From: Desulfotomaculum sp.
GTDB taxonomy: Bacteria; Bacillota; Desulfotomaculia; Desulfotomaculales; Nap2-2B
DNA: 14,635 nt
Direction of reading: 5' to 3'
Assembly (NCBI GenBank): GCA_003513005.1
Contig: DOTD01000056.1
Location: 1 to 14,635 of the forward strand
Part shown: one piece after another, positions 13,734 through 14,635 of the stretch
Numbering within the stretch: the stretch's first letter is position 1
Layout: every line of letters starts with the position of its first letter
Notes under the pieces: generated by a model
Told to the model about the DNA's origin: nothing
The model's database searches: none
Seen by the model: only the letters and a program-made list of their open reading frames with translations
Made by a program: the position numbers and the translations under genes

Positions 13734-13856
13734 TTAAGTGGTATTAGTAACCGCGCCAAGCCATGGAACACCGGGCATGCAAAATAAACTCATGATACCA
13801 GCAATCAAGATAAGTACTGCCCCAATTATTGTTAATATTAAACCAAATACCGACAA
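13734..13856 (-). CDS. Small one-pass membrane peptide, 40 aa
   Basis: I do not recognise this gene. It encodes 40 residues from a TTG start (13856-13854) to TAA (13736-13734), preceded by a near-ideal Shine-Dalgarno sequence AGGAGGTG (13870-13863) with a 6-base spacer. Residues 2-25 (FGLILTIIGAVLILIAGIM and neighbours) form one strongly hydrophobic helix with glycines at regular intervals. A short, probably exposed tail follows with a CMPGVPW motif and TNTT at the end. It has no signal peptidase site that I can see. It lies on the same strand as hsp20, ending 44 bp before that promoter's -35 box, so it could share upstream signals or belong to a stress-related unit. The strong ribosome-binding site and the clean hydrophobic composition are the main evidence that it is real; no convincing promoter was found for it. 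Confidence 0.65.
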   Translation of the reverse strand: MSVFGLILTIIGAVLILIAGIMSLFCMPGVPWLGAVTNTT

Positions 13857-13989
13857 TTATTTCACCTCCTTTTTGGAAATAGACTGATTCGTTGTATATT
13901 TATTCAGTAGCTAAATATAATATAATTACTATTTGTTTTAGGAGTAATATTCTGACAAATAAGCCGAAGAAAAGCAGACAGTGAAAATA

Positions 13990-13998
13990 TGCTATACT
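13990..13998 (+). promoter_or_regulatory. Candidate promoter of the thioesterase gene (extended -10)
   Basis: TGCTATACT is an extended -10 element (TGn plus TATACT) with no good -35 box at the usual distance. It would start transcription near 14005 and give a leader of about 145 nt. Confidence 0.45.
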
Positions 13999-14034
13999 TA
14001 TGTTCAATGGAGCGATTTGCAAGAAATGAGAATG

Positions 14035-14054
14035 AGCTTGCCCTAAGGCAAGCT
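14035..14054 (+). other. Stem-loop in the thioesterase leader
   Basis: AGCTTGCC (14035-14042) and GGCAAGCT (14047-14054) form a perfect 8-bp stem with a CTAA loop, about 30 nt after the proposed start of transcription. Only three T residues follow, so it is a weak terminator at best and may be an attenuator or mRNA stabiliser. Confidence 0.45.
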
Positions 14055-14150
14055 TTGACAGCAGCCTATTTAAGGATTTAAAAAAATAGTTTGCTATAAA
14101 TTGTGGGCAACAGTTGGGGGCTGAATTGTTTATTGGCTGGAGGTTCAATT

Positions 14151-14588
14151 GTGCGTAATGAACACCTGGAATGGATAAAAAATTACTTTAAAGAAATATG
14201 CCAGGACCCCAATTACGATAATTTTCTTGGGATTGAAATGATCGATATAAAAGAAGGTACAGCTGCTTTTAAATTAGCAGTCTCCGGCAGGCATTGCAAT
14301 ATATACGGCACTGTACACGGAGGCATCCTTGCCTCAATTTCCGATATAGCGATGGGAACGACCTGCTTAACTTTGGGAAAAAGTATTGTAACAATTGATC
14401 TGAACATCAGCTATATAAGAAATTCGCCGAAAGGAAGCGTCCTTACAGCAGTAGGACAATTAATCAGCAGCGGTAATTCCATTATTAGAACAGAAGGCAA
14501 AGTTTTTGACGAGCAGCAAAGGCTTCTTGTTGTATCCCACGCTTCATATTTTATTACGGGTAACTTTTTAAAGAACGATCATCCTTAA
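14151..14588 (+). CDS. PaaI-type hotdog-fold acyl-CoA thioesterase
   Basis: The 145-aa protein belongs to the PaaI/YdiI branch of hotdog thioesterases, which hydrolyse acyl- or aryl-CoA esters in the cytosol. The active-site region VHGGILASISDIAMG (55-69) has the HGG motif and the D65 expected on the central helix. TIDLNISYIRN and the later GKVFDEQQRLLVVSHASY strands complete the single hotdog domain. GTG 14151 has GGAGG (14139-14143) with a 7-base spacer. The reading frame is open back to a GTG at 14103, but that upstream start lacks a ribosome-binding site and would add residues not typical of the family. The substrate cannot be told from sequence. It appears to be a single gene as far as the window shows. 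Confidence 0.87.
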   Translation: MRNEHLEWIKNYFKEICQDPNYDNFLGIEMIDIKEGTAAFKLAVSGRHCNIYGTVHGGILASISDIAMGTTCLTLGKSIVTIDLNISYIRNSPKGSVLTAVGQLISSGNSIIRTEGKVFDEQQRLLVVSHASYFITGNFLKNDHP

Positions 14589-14635
14589 TTTTGGATGGAG
14601 TGCGCAAAAGCTATTTTACTTTAAGGAAAAACCTT

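Larger units (their letters stand above)
13857..14150. other. A+T-rich intergenic region between divergent genes
   Basis: This stretch holds the ribosome-binding site of the 40-aa peptide gene (13863-13870) and, on the plus strand, the likely promoter and leader of the thioesterase gene. The part from 13871 to 13960 is very A+T-rich with short imperfect palindromes, but I see no convincing minus-strand promoter and no further gene. Confidence 0.5.

Noticed and set aside
14103..14150. N-terminal extension of the thioesterase from GTG 14103.
   Set aside because: There is no Shine-Dalgarno, and GTG 14151 has GGAGG seven bases upstream.

Overview
The window suggests an anaerobic, selenocysteine-using Firmicute of the Peptococcaceae type (Desulfotomaculum/Pelotomaculum-like). 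The reasons are the medium G+C content, Gram-positive style ribosome-binding sites, frequent TTG/GTG starts, a tRNA-Sec gene, a long-chain polyprenyl diphosphate synthase of the HepT type, a Rex repressor, and heme made by the siroheme-dependent Ahb route instead of the classical protoporphyrin or coproporphyrin routes. The genus is inferred from gene content only.

Layout. Bases 1-141 are a hairpin-rich non-coding stretch. A selenocysteine tRNA gene (142-239, minus strand) follows with a good promoter of its own (258-286). From about 408 a plus-strand cluster runs to 11397: polyprenyl diphosphate synthase, precorrin-2 dehydrogenase (sirC/cysG N-domain type), hemA, hemC, a cobA-hemD fusion, ahbC, hemB, ahbD, ahbA, ahbB and hemL. 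Gaps are very short and several genes overlap, so it reads as one operon. A second plus-strand group (11417-13032) holds rex, a TIGR00725/SLOG-type gene and a YjbQ (UPF0047) gene. On the minus strand lie a small heat-shock protein gene with a clear promoter, leader and terminator (13046-13690) and, upstream of it, a 40-codon ORF for a one-pass membrane peptide (13734-13856). A hotdog-fold PaaI-type thioesterase gene (14151-14588, plus) closes the window.

How the genes work together. HemA, HemL, HemB and HemC take glutamyl-tRNA to hydroxymethylbilane. The HemD half of the fusion closes the ring to uroporphyrinogen III and its CobA half methylates it to precorrin-2. The Met8/CysG-N type protein oxidises precorrin-2 to sirohydrochlorin and may also insert iron. 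AhbA/AhbB decarboxylate siroheme, AhbC removes the acetate side chains to give Fe-coproporphyrin III, and AhbD decarboxylates two propionates to give heme b. So one operon carries an almost self-sufficient route from charged tRNA to heme. No hemE, hemN/hemF, hemY/hemG or hemH gene is present in the window. The polyprenyl synthase at the head probably links heme supply to menaquinone side-chain supply, and the NADH/NAD+ sensing repressor Rex lies just downstream.

The most unusual non-coding signals are around hsp20: a strong promoter overlapped by two nested inverted repeats with a third just upstream, and a leader hairpin in which a U-rich strand covers the Shine-Dalgarno sequence, as in 4U-type RNA thermometers. 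The overlooked 40-codon membrane-peptide gene is the best candidate for an undescribed coding sequence.
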